9,889 nt of DNA. Origin: Candidatus Gottesmanbacteria bacterium. Lineage in GTDB: Bacteria; Patescibacteriota; Microgenomatia; UBA10105; UBA927. Shown one piece after another: positions 1-6,679 of the stretch. The notes below the pieces were generated by a model, which was not told where the DNA came from, did not search any database, and worked only from the letters and a program-made list of their open reading frames with translations. Each line of letters starts with the position of its first letter. Within the stretch, counting starts at the first letter, position 1. The stretch spans positions 1 to 9,889 of the forward strand of contig JACREP010000016.1 in assembly GCA_016218185.1 (NCBI GenBank). The letters are read 5' to 3'. The position numbers and the translations under genes are program-made.

Positions 1-1955
1 CGCTGTTTATTGAGTACATCGTCGTAATCCACCAGGTGCTTGCGGCTGTCAAAGTGGAAGCCTTCCACTTTCACCTGTGCCTGCTGGATGGCGCGGGATA
101 CCATGGCATGCTCCAAGGGCACATCCTCGGGAAGCTTGAAAACCGTCATGAGCTTGGCTACCTGCTCGCCGCCGAAAAGCCGCATGATGTCATCCTCAAG
201 CGACACATAGAACCGGCTTGACCCCGGATCTCCCTGCCTGCCGGACCGTCCGCGGAGTTGATTATCAATCCGTCGAGATTCGTGCCGCTCAGTACCGATC
301 ACGTGCAATCCACCGGCCCCCACTACTTCATCGTGCCGTTTTTGCCACTCTTTCTCTTCTTTTTCCCATTCTTTCTCATCCATCTCCCACTTTTCTTTTT
401 TGGATCCTCCAAGAATGATGTCCACGCCGCGGCCGGCCATGTTCGTGGCCACCGTCACCGCTCCCTTCTTCCCCGCTTCAGATATAATCATGGCCTCCCG
501 AAGATGATTTTTGGCGTTGAGAACCTGGTGGGGTATACCCTTGCGCTTCAAAAATTCACTGATAATTTCATTTTTCTCAATGGATGTCGTGCCCACCAAT
601 ACGGGCTGGCCGCGCTTGTAACAGTCAATAATATCTGCTACCACCGCCGCATACTTGGCCCGCGGCGTTTTATACACGCTGTCGGCAAAGTCCCGCCGAA
701 TCATCGGCCGGTGCGTGGGGATCACGACAACATCCAGGTTGTAAATTTTTTTGAATTCTTCCGCCTCGGTTGATGCCGTCCCGGTCATGCCCGCGAGTTT
801 TTGGTACATGCGGAAATAGTTCTGCAACGATACGGTGGCCAACGTTTTACTTTCCTGCTGAATGGACACGCCTTCTTTGGCTTCAATTGCCTGATGGATG
901 CCCTCGCTGAACCGCCGGCCGACGAGTAACCGGCCGGTAAATTCATCAACGATCACAACCTGCCCGTCTTTTACGATGTAATCTTTGTCTTTGGCAAAGA
1001 GCGTTTTAGCCTTGAGCGCCGCTTCTATGTGATGGACGGTCTCAAAATTCGTTTCATAAATGTTGCCCACGCCCAACATTTTTTCTATTTTTAAAATGCC
1101 GTGGTCCGTGAGGTGCGCGGTACGCAGTTTTTCGTCAATCACGAAGTCCAGCTGCGCGGTAAGGTTTTCCACAACTTTGGCATAGTCGTAATACTTATGC
1201 GTGGCTTCGGTATCGGGAGCGGAGATGATGTGCGGTGTCCTGGCCTCATCAATAAGGATCGAGTCTACTTCGTCAATCACCGCGAAGTGGTACTCGCGTT
1301 GGGATAGCTGTGACATATCCGATGCCATGTTGTCACGCAGGTAATCAAATCCGAATTCGGAATTGATGCCGTAGGTGATATCCGCCAGATACGCTTCTTT
1401 GCGCGTCACGGGACGCAAGTGTTTCAATCTCCAGTCGGTTGCGGTTGGGTCGGTAAACTCGGGATCATACAGAAACGATTGCTCACTGATAATTGCAGCC
1501 ACCGACACGCCGAGGAGGTGATAAATAGGCCCCATCCATCCTGCGTCACGCCGTGCCAGGTAGTCGTTAACCGTCACCAGGTGCACCCCGCGGCCGGTGA
1601 GCGCATTAAGGTACAATGCGGGCGTGGCCGAGAGCGTTTTCCCTTCTCCTGTTTTCTGCTCGGCAATTTTACCGGTGTGGAGTGCCACGGCTGCCATCAG
1701 CTGCACGTCAAAGTGCCGCTCTCCGATCGTGCGGTGGGCTGCTTCGCGAACCAGAGCAAACGCCTCCGGCAGGAGTTGATCAAGCGTTTCCCCATGCGCT
1801 AAGCGCTCCTTGAACTCTGCGGTTTTTTTTGCAAAACCGGTTTCTTTGAGCTTGCGCACCCCTTCTTCTTGTTGGTTGATGGCTTCCACCAAAGTCCTGA
1901 ACCGTTTGAGCTCTTTTTCGTTGCTATCCAGAAGTTTGCCGAGGAACTTGAGCAT
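1..1955 (-). CDS. secA: Preprotein translocase ATPase SecA (3' part outside window)
   Basis: SecA is the ATPase motor that pushes unfolded preproteins through the SecYEG channel in the cytoplasmic membrane. About 651 N-terminal residues are visible; the gene runs off the left edge, so the rest of the helical scaffold and the C-terminal tail are missing. Seen: the Walker A loop KTGEGKT at residues 101-107, VNDYLARRD at about 129-137, ADITYGINSEFGFDYLRDNM at 191-210, the DEAD-type box VIDEVDSILIDEARTP, NMAGRGVDI, then GGLHVIGTERHESRR and QLRGRSGRQGDPGSSRFY (helicase motif VI region). Two departures from textbook SecA are visible: an insertion at about residues 158-186 (YDPEFTDP, LKHLRPVTR) before ADITYG, and a charged E/K/W-rich stretch before GAGGLHVIG. 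The start ATG at 1955 gives a normal N-terminus (MLKFLGKLLDSNEKELKRF). There is no Shine-Dalgarno sequence; an extended -10 element lies 6 nt upstream. The gap to the upstream methyltransferase gene is 26 nt. The identity is secure. Confidence 0.97.
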   Translation of the reverse strand, partial: MLKFLGKLLDSNEKELKRFRTLVEAINQQEEGVRKLKETGFAKKTAEFKERLAHGETLDQLLPEAFALVREAAHRTIGERHFDVQLMAAVALHTGKIAEQKTGEGKTLSATPALYLNALTGRGVHLVTVNDYLARRDAGWMGPIYHLLGVSVAAIISEQSFLYDPEFTDPTATDWRLKHLRPVTRKEAYLADITYGINSEFGFDYLRDNMASDMSQLSQREYHFAVIDEVDSILIDEARTPHIISAPDTEATHKYYDYAKVVENLTAQLDFVIDEKLRTAHLTDHGILKIEKMLGVGNIYETNFETVHHIEAALKAKTLFAKDKDYIVKDGQVVIVDEFTGRLLVGRRFSEGIHQAIEAKEGVSIQQESKTLATVSLQNYFRMYQKLAGMTGTASTEAEEFKKIYNLDVVVIPTHRPMIRRDFADSVYKTPRAKYAAVVADIIDCYKRGQPVLVGTTSIEKNEIISEFLKRKGIPHQVLNAKNHLREAMIISEAGKKGAVTVATNMAGRGVDIILGGSKKEKWEMDEKEWEKEEKEWQKRHDEVVGAGGLHVIGTERHESRRIDNQLRGRSGRQGDPGSSRFYVSLEDDIMRLFGGEQVAKLMTVFKLPEDVPLEHAMVSRAIQQAQVKVEGFHFDSRKHLVDYDDVLNKQ

Positions 1956-1961
1956 GCAGTC

Positions 1962-1970
1962 ATTGTATCA
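1962..1970 (-). promoter_or_regulatory. Extended -10 promoter abutting the secA start
   Basis: On the minus strand the sequence reads TG-A-TACAAT, an extended -10 element (TGn plus a hexamer matching TATAAT at 5 of 6). It ends 6 nt before the secA ATG. With the usual 6-7 nt from the -10 box to +1, transcription would begin at about the A of the ATG. I see no convincing -35 box, which extended -10 promoters can lack. The element sits between the methyltransferase stop codon and secA. Confidence 0.5.
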
Positions 1971-1981
1971 CAAAAACAGCT

Positions 1982-2629
1982 TCAATTCGCTGAAAAAAAC
2001 CGATTATGAAATATCCCAAAATCGGAAACCCCGACAAACATTTTTTGAAGGAGCGCAATAAGTTTGTCCGATTGTTCTTTGTACTCCTGCTCGCGCAGGT
2101 AATTGATAATCACCCTGCCGTCCGGCTGGATAAGTTTTTTTACCTGTTCCAAAAAGCGGGAACTTCTTATAAACGCTGGAATGTGTCTTCCAAAAAACAG
2201 ATCAACAATTACGAGATCATATCTTCTCTTTTGGGCAACTGCCTGCCGGACATAGTGTTTTGCATCCATACGGATAAGGTGCAATTTGTTCATGGCCGCC
2301 AATCCGAAATAGGTACGGCCTACATGAATCATCACCTCGTCAATATCAACGCCGGTAATGGAGGCATCGGAATACATCCGATGAAGCAGTTGAATGACCG
2401 TTCCTCCCGCAACGCCCAATACAAGAATTGAACGAACTGAGTTTTGGTGGGTTATCGCAAACGCTTTAAAGGCGCGCCGCCACAGGCGTTCGATGTATGC
2501 GCCCGACTGCCGGGAGCCGTTCACCAGGAGTTTAAGTTTTCCACGCTCTTCGTTGATGCGGATGTCGCGGTTGTATTTGCTTGACGTGCGAAGGATTGTT
2601 TGAGGAATGAGGTATGACAGAATTCCCAT
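1982..2629 (-). CDS. Spermidine-synthase-like SAM-dependent methyltransferase-fold protein
   Basis: A 215-residue protein with the Rossmann-like fold shared by spermidine synthases and class I methyltransferases. Seen: motif I ILVLGVAGGTV at about 68-78, acidic loop VDIDE at 94-98, MDA at 121-123 (the usual acidic residue contacting the nucleoside), and YDLVIVDLFFGRHIP at 137-151. That last segment occupies the place of the spermidine synthase catalytic loop (DxxDP) but has a single Asp, D143, and no DP. It is therefore probably not a true aminopropyltransferase; short SpeE-like proteins of this kind are common and mostly uncharacterised. I chose the ATG at 2629 (MGILSYLIPQT). An in-frame ATG at 2641 lies inside the inverted-repeat element, and a still longer reading is only translated repeat DNA. 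No Shine-Dalgarno sequence precedes either ATG. It follows serS and precedes secA on the same strand, so it is probably read through from serS. Fold confident, substrate unknown. Confidence 0.8.
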   Translation of the reverse strand: MGILSYLIPQTILRTSSKYNRDIRINEERGKLKLLVNGSRQSGAYIERLWRRAFKAFAITHQNSVRSILVLGVAGGTVIQLLHRMYSDASITGVDIDEVMIHVGRTYFGLAAMNKLHLIRMDAKHYVRQAVAQKRRYDLVIVDLFFGRHIPAFIRSSRFLEQVKKLIQPDGRVIINYLREQEYKEQSDKLIALLQKMFVGVSDFGIFHNRFFSAN

Positions 2630-2635
2630 GAGGGG

Positions 2636-2715
2636 TGTCATTGCGAGCGAACCAAGTGAGCGCGGCAATCTTGTTTTAGAGATTGCTTCGTCGCTAAAAG
2701 CTCCTCGCAATGACA
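2636..2715. repeat. 80-bp inverted-repeat element (MITE/REP-like) with 12-bp perfect terminal repeats
   Basis: The left end TGTCATTGCGAG (2636-2647) is the exact reverse complement of the right end CTCGCAATGACA (2704-2715). A second inner inverted pair, GCAATC (2665-2670) and GATTGC (2681-2686), completes a cruciform-like layout. The pattern matches a widespread family of interspersed repeats with TGTCATTGCGAG ends and internal GATTGCTTCGTCGCT; when translated they give spurious peptides such as CHCEE..ATKQSL, which is seen here in one minus frame. It starts 7 nt after the serS stop and overlaps the possible upstream start codon of the methyltransferase gene. I see no obvious target-site duplication. 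It carries no gene. Confidence 0.8.
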
Positions 2716-2722
2716 AATGCAA

Positions 2723-3967
2723 TTAGCGTTTAATAACCTTCTTTCCCACATACTGCTGAAGGACTTTCGGAACCTTAATGGACCCATCAGACTGTTGATA
2801 ATTTTCAAGGATCGCAATAAGGATCCGCGGCGAGGCAATCGCCGTATTGTTAAGCGTGTGGCAAAATAATGTTTTTCCGTCTTTTGTTTTGTAGCGAATC
2901 TTGAGCCGCCGGGCCTGGAAATCACCCATCACGGAGTTGGACATGGTTTCGCCGTACCCGTTTCTGCCGGGCATCCAGGTTTCGATATCATACTTTTTTA
3001 CCTGCGGCTCGCCCATGTCGCCGGTGCACATGAGAAGCACGCGGTACGGAAGCTCAAGATCCTGCAAAACTTCTTCTGCGTTGGCCAACAACTCCTCATG
3101 GAGAGTAAAAGATGTACTCATATCATTCGTTGAGATAATAACTTGTTCAATTTTATTAAATTGGTGCAGCCGATAGACCCCCTTTGTATCTTTACCGTAG
3201 CTACCTGCTTCGCGGCGGAAACACGGAGAAAAAGCAACGAATTTCTTCGGCAGATTCTTTTCTTCGAGCACCTCGCCGCTGAAGTATGCCGTCACCGGCA
3301 CTTCTGCGGTACCTGCCAAGTATAAATCGTCCTTTTCCAGATGATACACTTCTTCACGTCCCCAGGGGAACTGGCCGTTGCCAAACAGGGTAAAATCCCT
3401 GACTAAGCTCGGAGCAATAAGGGGTGTGTAACCTTTTTTAATCAATTTCTGAAATGTATAGAACAGCACGGCAAATTCCATCTGAGCTGCCTCATTCTTG
3501 AGAAAATACGCACGAAACCCACCAACCTTTGCTCCGCGCTCAAAGTCAATAAGGTCAAGAGATTTGGCAAGCTCTATGTGATCTTTTGCGGGAAAGGTAA
3601 ACTCAGGAATCTTGCCCCACGTTTTCACCGTCTTATTTCCGCTGCTGTCTTTTCCCACCGGCACACTTTTATCCGGCACGTTGGGAACCGTAAGCATGAG
3701 GAGCCCAAACTTCTCTTCAACACCGCGCAACTCCTCTTCGAGCGCCTTAAGCTCCTGCTTTATTTCTTTCCCCCGTTTCACGCTTGACGCTTGACGCTTG
3801 ACGCTTGACGCGTTCCGCTCTGCCCGCAATGTTTCTATTTTCCCAATAAGCTCTCTTCGTTTATCATCCAGTGCAAGTAATCCCTTCCAGTCCACGTCAC
3901 GGTTTTTGTTTTTCGCAGCTTCCTTACAGAGCTCTAAGTTTTCTCTGATAAATTTTATATCAAGCAT
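2723..3967 (-). CDS. serS: Seryl-tRNA synthetase
   Basis: Class II synthetase that charges tRNA-Ser (and serine onto tRNA-Sec where present). At 414 residues it is near the usual 420-430. The N-terminal coiled-coil arm (about 1-95) contacts the long variable arm of tRNA-Ser and ends at TVPNVPDKSVPVGKD. The catalytic domain shows the motif 2 loop FRREAGSYGKDTKGVYRLHQF (250-270), TGDMGEPQVKKYDIETWMP (315-333) and motif 3 NNTAIASPRILIAILENYQQ (373-392), with DGSIKVPKVLQQYVG near the end. The family more often has an NGT/NGS-type sequence where this protein has NNTAIAS. The arm is about nine residues shorter than in E. coli between AERN and the VPN motif. Its tip holds a duplicated seven-residue unit (ASSVKRQ, ASSVKRG; residues 53-66) made by a 7-nt DNA repeat. 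The start codon overlaps the last 13 nt of rdgB and no Shine-Dalgarno sequence is visible, so translation is probably coupled to rdgB. Confidence 0.97.
   Translation of the reverse strand: MLDIKFIRENLELCKEAAKNKNRDVDWKGLLALDDKRRELIGKIETLRAERNASSVKRQASSVKRGKEIKQELKALEEELRGVEEKFGLLMLTVPNVPDKSVPVGKDSSGNKTVKTWGKIPEFTFPAKDHIELAKSLDLIDFERGAKVGGFRAYFLKNEAAQMEFAVLFYTFQKLIKKGYTPLIAPSLVRDFTLFGNGQFPWGREEVYHLEKDDLYLAGTAEVPVTAYFSGEVLEEKNLPKKFVAFSPCFRREAGSYGKDTKGVYRLHQFNKIEQVIISTNDMSTSFTLHEELLANAEEVLQDLELPYRVLLMCTGDMGEPQVKKYDIETWMPGRNGYGETMSNSVMGDFQARRLKIRYKTKDGKTLFCHTLNNTAIASPRILIAILENYQQSDGSIKVPKVLQQYVGKKVIKR
3774..3808. repeat. Heptanucleotide tandem repeat (CGCTTGA)x4 inside serS
   Basis: Four perfect head-to-tail copies of CGCTTGA occupy 3781-3808 on the plus strand. 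A degenerate copy, CGTTTCA (3774-3780), lies immediately before them and a partial CG follows. On the coding strand the unit reads TCAAGCG. Seven is not a multiple of three, so each gain or loss of one or two copies would shift the serS frame. Three copies (21 nt) encode exactly seven residues, which explains the duplicated ASSVKR peptide at the tip of the SerRS arm. Confidence 0.9.
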
Positions 3968-4575
3968 ACTTTTGATTTCAAAATTGGCTTTAAAATTTCC
4001 AATGCCTTCTTTCTGTGATTATACGCGTCTGTCTCCGCCGCGGTCAACTCGTCGTGATTATAGTATTTTCCGATCTCCGGCAAATAGAGAAGCGATCGGT
4101 ACGGAAATCCTTTATGACGAGCCTGGGATGCTTGGCGAGGGATAATGCCGCGGACTTTCTCCTCTGCAGTAAGCACTTCGCCGGACGGCAACACCAAAGC
4201 CAGTACTAACCGAAGCTGTGCGCCTCGTTTGTCATCAGAAACATCTTTCAGTCTGTCTAATGCATATTGGATAAGCTCCTCATCACTATCATCCCGATCC
4301 CCGTGGATCCAACGGTGTGACTTGACGCCGGGGGCTCCATTTAATGCATCAATCTCCAGTCCCCCATCATCGGCAATCGTCGGTAAACCGGACTTCTTTG
4401 CATAAAATTTTGCCTTAAGAACTGCATTTTCTTCAAATGTCGTTCCTGTTTCTTCTATGGTATCGGTGATCCCAACGTCCGTAAGTCCAACCAACTCAAG
4501 TGGCATATCAGACAAAAACAGTTTAATTTCTGCTAACTTCCCAGGGTTCGTCGTGGCAATCAACAATCGTTGCAT
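3955..4575 (-). CDS. rdgB: RdgB/HAM1-family non-canonical purine NTP pyrophosphatase (dITP/XTP pyrophosphatase)
   Basis: This family hydrolyses dITP, ITP and XTP to monophosphates and pyrophosphate, keeping deaminated purines out of DNA and RNA. The 206-residue protein has the signature N-terminus ATTNPGKLAEI (7-17), TTFEENAVLKAKFYA (46-59), the metal/catalytic loop ADDGGLEIDALNGAPG (68-83), and the C-terminal NHRKKALEIL (186-195), equivalent to the family SHR motif. It is divergent where the family normally reads GYDP: here GFPYRS (156-161) replaces the conserved Asp with Arg. SHRW (86-89) stands where SARY is usual. I chose the ATG at 4575 because AGGGG lies 9 nt upstream and the protein then begins at the family's normal point. 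The ATG at 4584 directly abuts the GGGG and is a poor start. It is upstream of and overlaps serS; a perfect 28-bp palindrome lies just upstream. Family assignment is secure, exact substrate preference less so. Confidence 0.92.
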   Translation of the reverse strand: MQRLLIATTNPGKLAEIKLFLSDMPLELVGLTDVGITDTIEETGTTFEENAVLKAKFYAKKSGLPTIADDGGLEIDALNGAPGVKSHRWIHGDRDDSDEELIQYALDRLKDVSDDKRGAQLRLVLALVLPSGEVLTAEEKVRGIIPRQASQARHKGFPYRSLLYLPEIGKYYNHDELTAAETDAYNHRKKALEILKPILKSKVCLI

Positions 4576-4584
4576 AGTAGGCAT

Positions 4585-4589
4585 CCCCT
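4585..4589 (-). promoter_or_regulatory. Shine-Dalgarno AGGGG deciding the rdgB start
   Basis: Minus-strand AGGGG lies 9 nt before the ATG at 4575 but touches the alternative ATG at 4584, which favours the shorter protein. Its first base is shared with the end of the 28-bp palindrome. Confidence 0.55.
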
Positions 4590-4616
4590 GTTACTATGTT
4601 TTAAAACATAGTAACA
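4589..4616. repeat. Perfect 28-bp palindrome between the HD gene and rdgB
   Basis: Half-site TGTTACTATGTTTT is followed directly by its exact reverse complement, with no spacer and no mismatch. It lies in the 49-nt gap between the HD gene's stop and the rdgB start, 14 nt before the rdgB ATG. On the minus strand it is followed by GGGG rather than a T run, so it is not an intrinsic terminator in the direction of the genes. On the plus strand only AAAATCC follows. It could be an operator for a dimeric regulator, an mRNA stem-loop controlling access to the adjacent AGGGG, or a processing or stability hairpin. The sequence alone does not decide between these. Confidence 0.9.
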
Positions 4617-4624
4617 AAATCCTT

Positions 4625-5188
4625 TTACAATCCTAGAGCATCCGCGTTTTGTTGCATCGCGCCTAATGCTATTTCGATAAACTCTCTTAGCGTGGTCTGT
4701 AATGCTGTCTCACATTGTTCTATTTGACTGCGATCCACAGCTTTGGCAAATTCTTTCGTTTTCCATTTTTTTAATACTGATTCAACCGTCACTGAAGAAA
4801 GTTTTTTATCCGGCCGAACGAGGGTAACCGCCACGATAAATCCCGTCAGCTCGTCGCACGTCTCCAATGCCCATTCCATCTTTCCTTCAAGCTCTGCCAA
4901 ATGCGTATATCGTCTATTATGCGACATAAGCGCATGAACAATCGGCCCGTCGGTGATCCCCGCACCTTTGAGCCAGTCAAGAGTTTTTCGCGTGTGAAGA
5001 TCGGGCGTCTCTTTCGTTTCCTCCCAATCCGCATCGTGGAGAAGCCCAAGGATTTCCCACATGTCCGGATCGCCGCCAAGTTTCGCGGCAAGTGCCTTCA
5101 TTACCGCCCCCACGGCATACATGTGCCTTCGCAAATTTTGATTCTGGGTATGCTCGTGAAGAAGTTCAAGTGCATTTTCTCTCTTCAT
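4625..5188 (-). CDS. HD-domain hydrolase (predicted metal-dependent phosphohydrolase)
   Basis: A 187-residue protein with a complete HD metal-binding set: H22 (RRHMYAVGAVM), H51-D52 (GLLHDADWEE), H90 (HALMSHN) and D112 (CDELTGFIV). HD proteins usually hydrolyse phosphomonoesters or phosphodiesters, often of nucleotides. This one resembles the small stand-alone, uncharacterised HD hydrolases (COG2316-type by recollection) and has no partner domain. The C-terminal third (about 130-187) is helical and has no motif I recognise. It starts 4 nt after the lysS stop with no clear Shine-Dalgarno sequence, only an A-rich stretch, so it is probably translated by coupling to lysS. Its neighbour downstream is the nucleotide-cleaning enzyme RdgB, which fits a nucleotide substrate but does not prove one. 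Confidence 0.85.
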   Translation of the reverse strand: MKRENALELLHEHTQNQNLRRHMYAVGAVMKALAAKLGGDPDMWEILGLLHDADWEETKETPDLHTRKTLDWLKGAGITDGPIVHALMSHNRRYTHLAELEGKMEWALETCDELTGFIVAVTLVRPDKKLSSVTVESVLKKWKTKEFAKAVDRSQIEQCETALQTTLREFIEIALGAMQQNADALGL

Positions 5189-5192
5189 ATAT

Positions 5193-6638
5193 TTACTTTT
5201 CGGGGCGCATCAGAGGAAACGGGATAACTTCCCGAATTGACCAAGTATTTGTAATCAGCATAACGAGCCGATCAATACCAATGCCTATCCCTCCAAGCGG
5301 CGGACACCCGTACTCGAGTGCCTGTATAAAGTCTTCGTCCGTCGGTTGTGCATCTTTATCTCCGGCCTTGAGATTTTTCTGTTCCTGTTTGAACCGCTCG
5401 CGCTGTTCCAATCCGCTGGTTATCTCACTCCATCCGTCGCAGATCTCTTTACCGCCGACGTATCCTTCAAACCGTTCCACCCGTCCGGGTTTACTCCTGT
5501 GCTCTTTGGAAAGCGGACTTACTTCTCTTGGATAGTCAATCACCCACGTCGGTTCCATGAGTTTGGGTGTGACAAAATGATCATAAAGTGCAAATAGGGC
5601 TTTTTCTTTACTCCAAACCCCGGCAACCTTAATATCCGCTTTTGTCAAACGCTCCCGAATTTCTTTCTCCGTAATTTTATCCCAATGAATGTTTTCATAT
5701 TGCAGCAATGCCTCATCGATCGTCATACGGCGCCACTTTCCGGATATATCAATCTTCTTATCTTCAATCGCAATCACAGAGGAACCATTTGCTGCTTGCG
5801 CTGCGTGCTTGATAAGTCCTTCGGTTAAATCCATAATACGATGATAGTCCGCATACGCTTCGTAAAACTCCATCATCGTAAATTCCGGCTGGTGGGTGGC
5901 GTCCATACCTTCATTACGGAAATTCCGGGCGATCTCAAATATCCGCTCATATCCGCCTACAATAAGCCGTTTAAGATACAGCTCAGGGGCAATACGAAGG
6001 TAAAAATCCACATCAAGCGCGTTAATATGTGTGGTAAACGGCCGCGCGTTGGTTCCGCCGTAAAGCGGCTGGAGTATGGGGGTCTCCACTTCAACGTATC
6101 CTTCGCCCCAGAGAAACGTCCGGATCGCCTGCTCGATTTTCCATCGCTTGTCCAGCGTCTCTCTGACCGCTGGATTTAGAAGTAAATCCACGTGTCTCCT
6201 GCGAAACCGTTCTTCTACATCTTTAAAACCATACCACTGATCAGGAAGGGGTCGGAGCGCCTTTGAGATGAGTTGAATATTTTTAACAAAAACAGAAATC
6301 TCACCTGCCTGGGTTTTACCTACTTCTCCCTGTACCGCCAAAAAATCTCCCAAATCAATGAACTTCGTAAGTTCGAAATCCTTTTTATCGCAATGATCAG
6401 ACTTAATCACCAACTGTATGGTGCCTGTTCCGTCAAGGAGATCCAAAAAGAAGATTTTCCCGTGCCCACGCAAACCCATAACTCTTCCTGCCGCTGCAAC
6501 ACTCTTTCCCGCCATCGTGCGCGCCTGATTGATCGTTTGATCACGCTTCACAGTAGCCGGATACGGCTTCGCCCCGTGCTTTTTAAGCACTTCCAGCTTT
6601 CGGATCCGAATCTTTCGCAGTTCGTCTATGGTTGGCAT
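5193..6638 (-). CDS. lysS: Lysyl-tRNA synthetase, class II
   Basis: Charges tRNA-Lys. The 481-residue protein has an N-terminal OB-fold anticodon-binding domain (about 45-135; GRVMGLRGHGKIFFLDLLDG, TIQLVIK) and a class II catalytic core. Seen: motif 1 region EGYVEVETPILQPLYGG (179-195), motif 2 FRNEGMDATHQPEFTMMEFY (240-259) and motif 3 GIGIDRLVMLITN (452-464), ending in SIREVIPFPLMRPEK as in typical bacterial LysRS. I chose the ATG at 6638 (MPTIDELRKIRIRKLEVL). An in-frame extension to 6713 would run through the promoter and into the end of the deacetylase gene, and adds no family-like sequence. There is no Shine-Dalgarno sequence. A good promoter ends 12 nt before the ATG, predicting an mRNA leader of only about 6 nt. 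It is followed after 4 nt by the HD hydrolase gene. Confidence 0.97.
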   Translation of the reverse strand: MPTIDELRKIRIRKLEVLKKHGAKPYPATVKRDQTINQARTMAGKSVAAAGRVMGLRGHGKIFFLDLLDGTGTIQLVIKSDHCDKKDFELTKFIDLGDFLAVQGEVGKTQAGEISVFVKNIQLISKALRPLPDQWYGFKDVEERFRRRHVDLLLNPAVRETLDKRWKIEQAIRTFLWGEGYVEVETPILQPLYGGTNARPFTTHINALDVDFYLRIAPELYLKRLIVGGYERIFEIARNFRNEGMDATHQPEFTMMEFYEAYADYHRIMDLTEGLIKHAAQAANGSSVIAIEDKKIDISGKWRRMTIDEALLQYENIHWDKITEKEIRERLTKADIKVAGVWSKEKALFALYDHFVTPKLMEPTWVIDYPREVSPLSKEHRSKPGRVERFEGYVGGKEICDGWSEITSGLEQRERFKQEQKNLKAGDKDAQPTDEDFIQALEYGCPPLGGIGIGIDRLVMLITNTWSIREVIPFPLMRPEK

Positions 6639-6650
6639 AATGTTTATTGT

Positions 6651-6679
6651 ATTATCCAATATTCTCGATACACTATCAA
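6651..6679 (-). promoter_or_regulatory. Sigma70-type promoter of lysS
   Basis: On the minus strand TTGATA (6679-6674, 5 of 6) and GATAAT (6656-6651, 5 of 6) are separated by exactly 17 nt. The -35 box covers the stop codon of the upstream deacetylase gene. Predicted +1 is near 6644, about 6 nt before the lysS ATG. An overlapping TACAAT (6651-6646) could serve as an alternative -10 and would put +1 at the start codon. Confidence 0.65.

Noticed and set aside
258..773. 171-aa open frame on the plus strand
   Set aside because: It is antisense to the conserved SecA reading frame; the composition (runs of F/L/P from reversed Glu/Lys codons) is typical of a shadow frame.
1419..1802. 127-aa plus-strand open frame
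   Set aside because: It lies opposite the SecA Walker A region and shows no protein-like motifs.
2630..2722. N-terminal extension of the methyltransferase to 2722
   Set aside because: The added residues are translated inverted-repeat sequence, and homologues I recall begin near SYLIPQT.
2638..2925. 95-aa minus-strand open frame containing CHCEELLATKQSL
   Set aside because: It is an out-of-frame reading of the serS end plus the inverted-repeat element; that peptide is a known product of translating this repeat family.
3781..3808. Possible CRISPR or direct-repeat array
   Set aside because: The units are 7 nt, head to tail without spacers; it is a simple tandem repeat.
4589..4616. The palindrome as an intrinsic terminator of lysS-HD
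   Set aside because: The stem is AT-rich and is followed on the minus strand by GGGG, not a T run.
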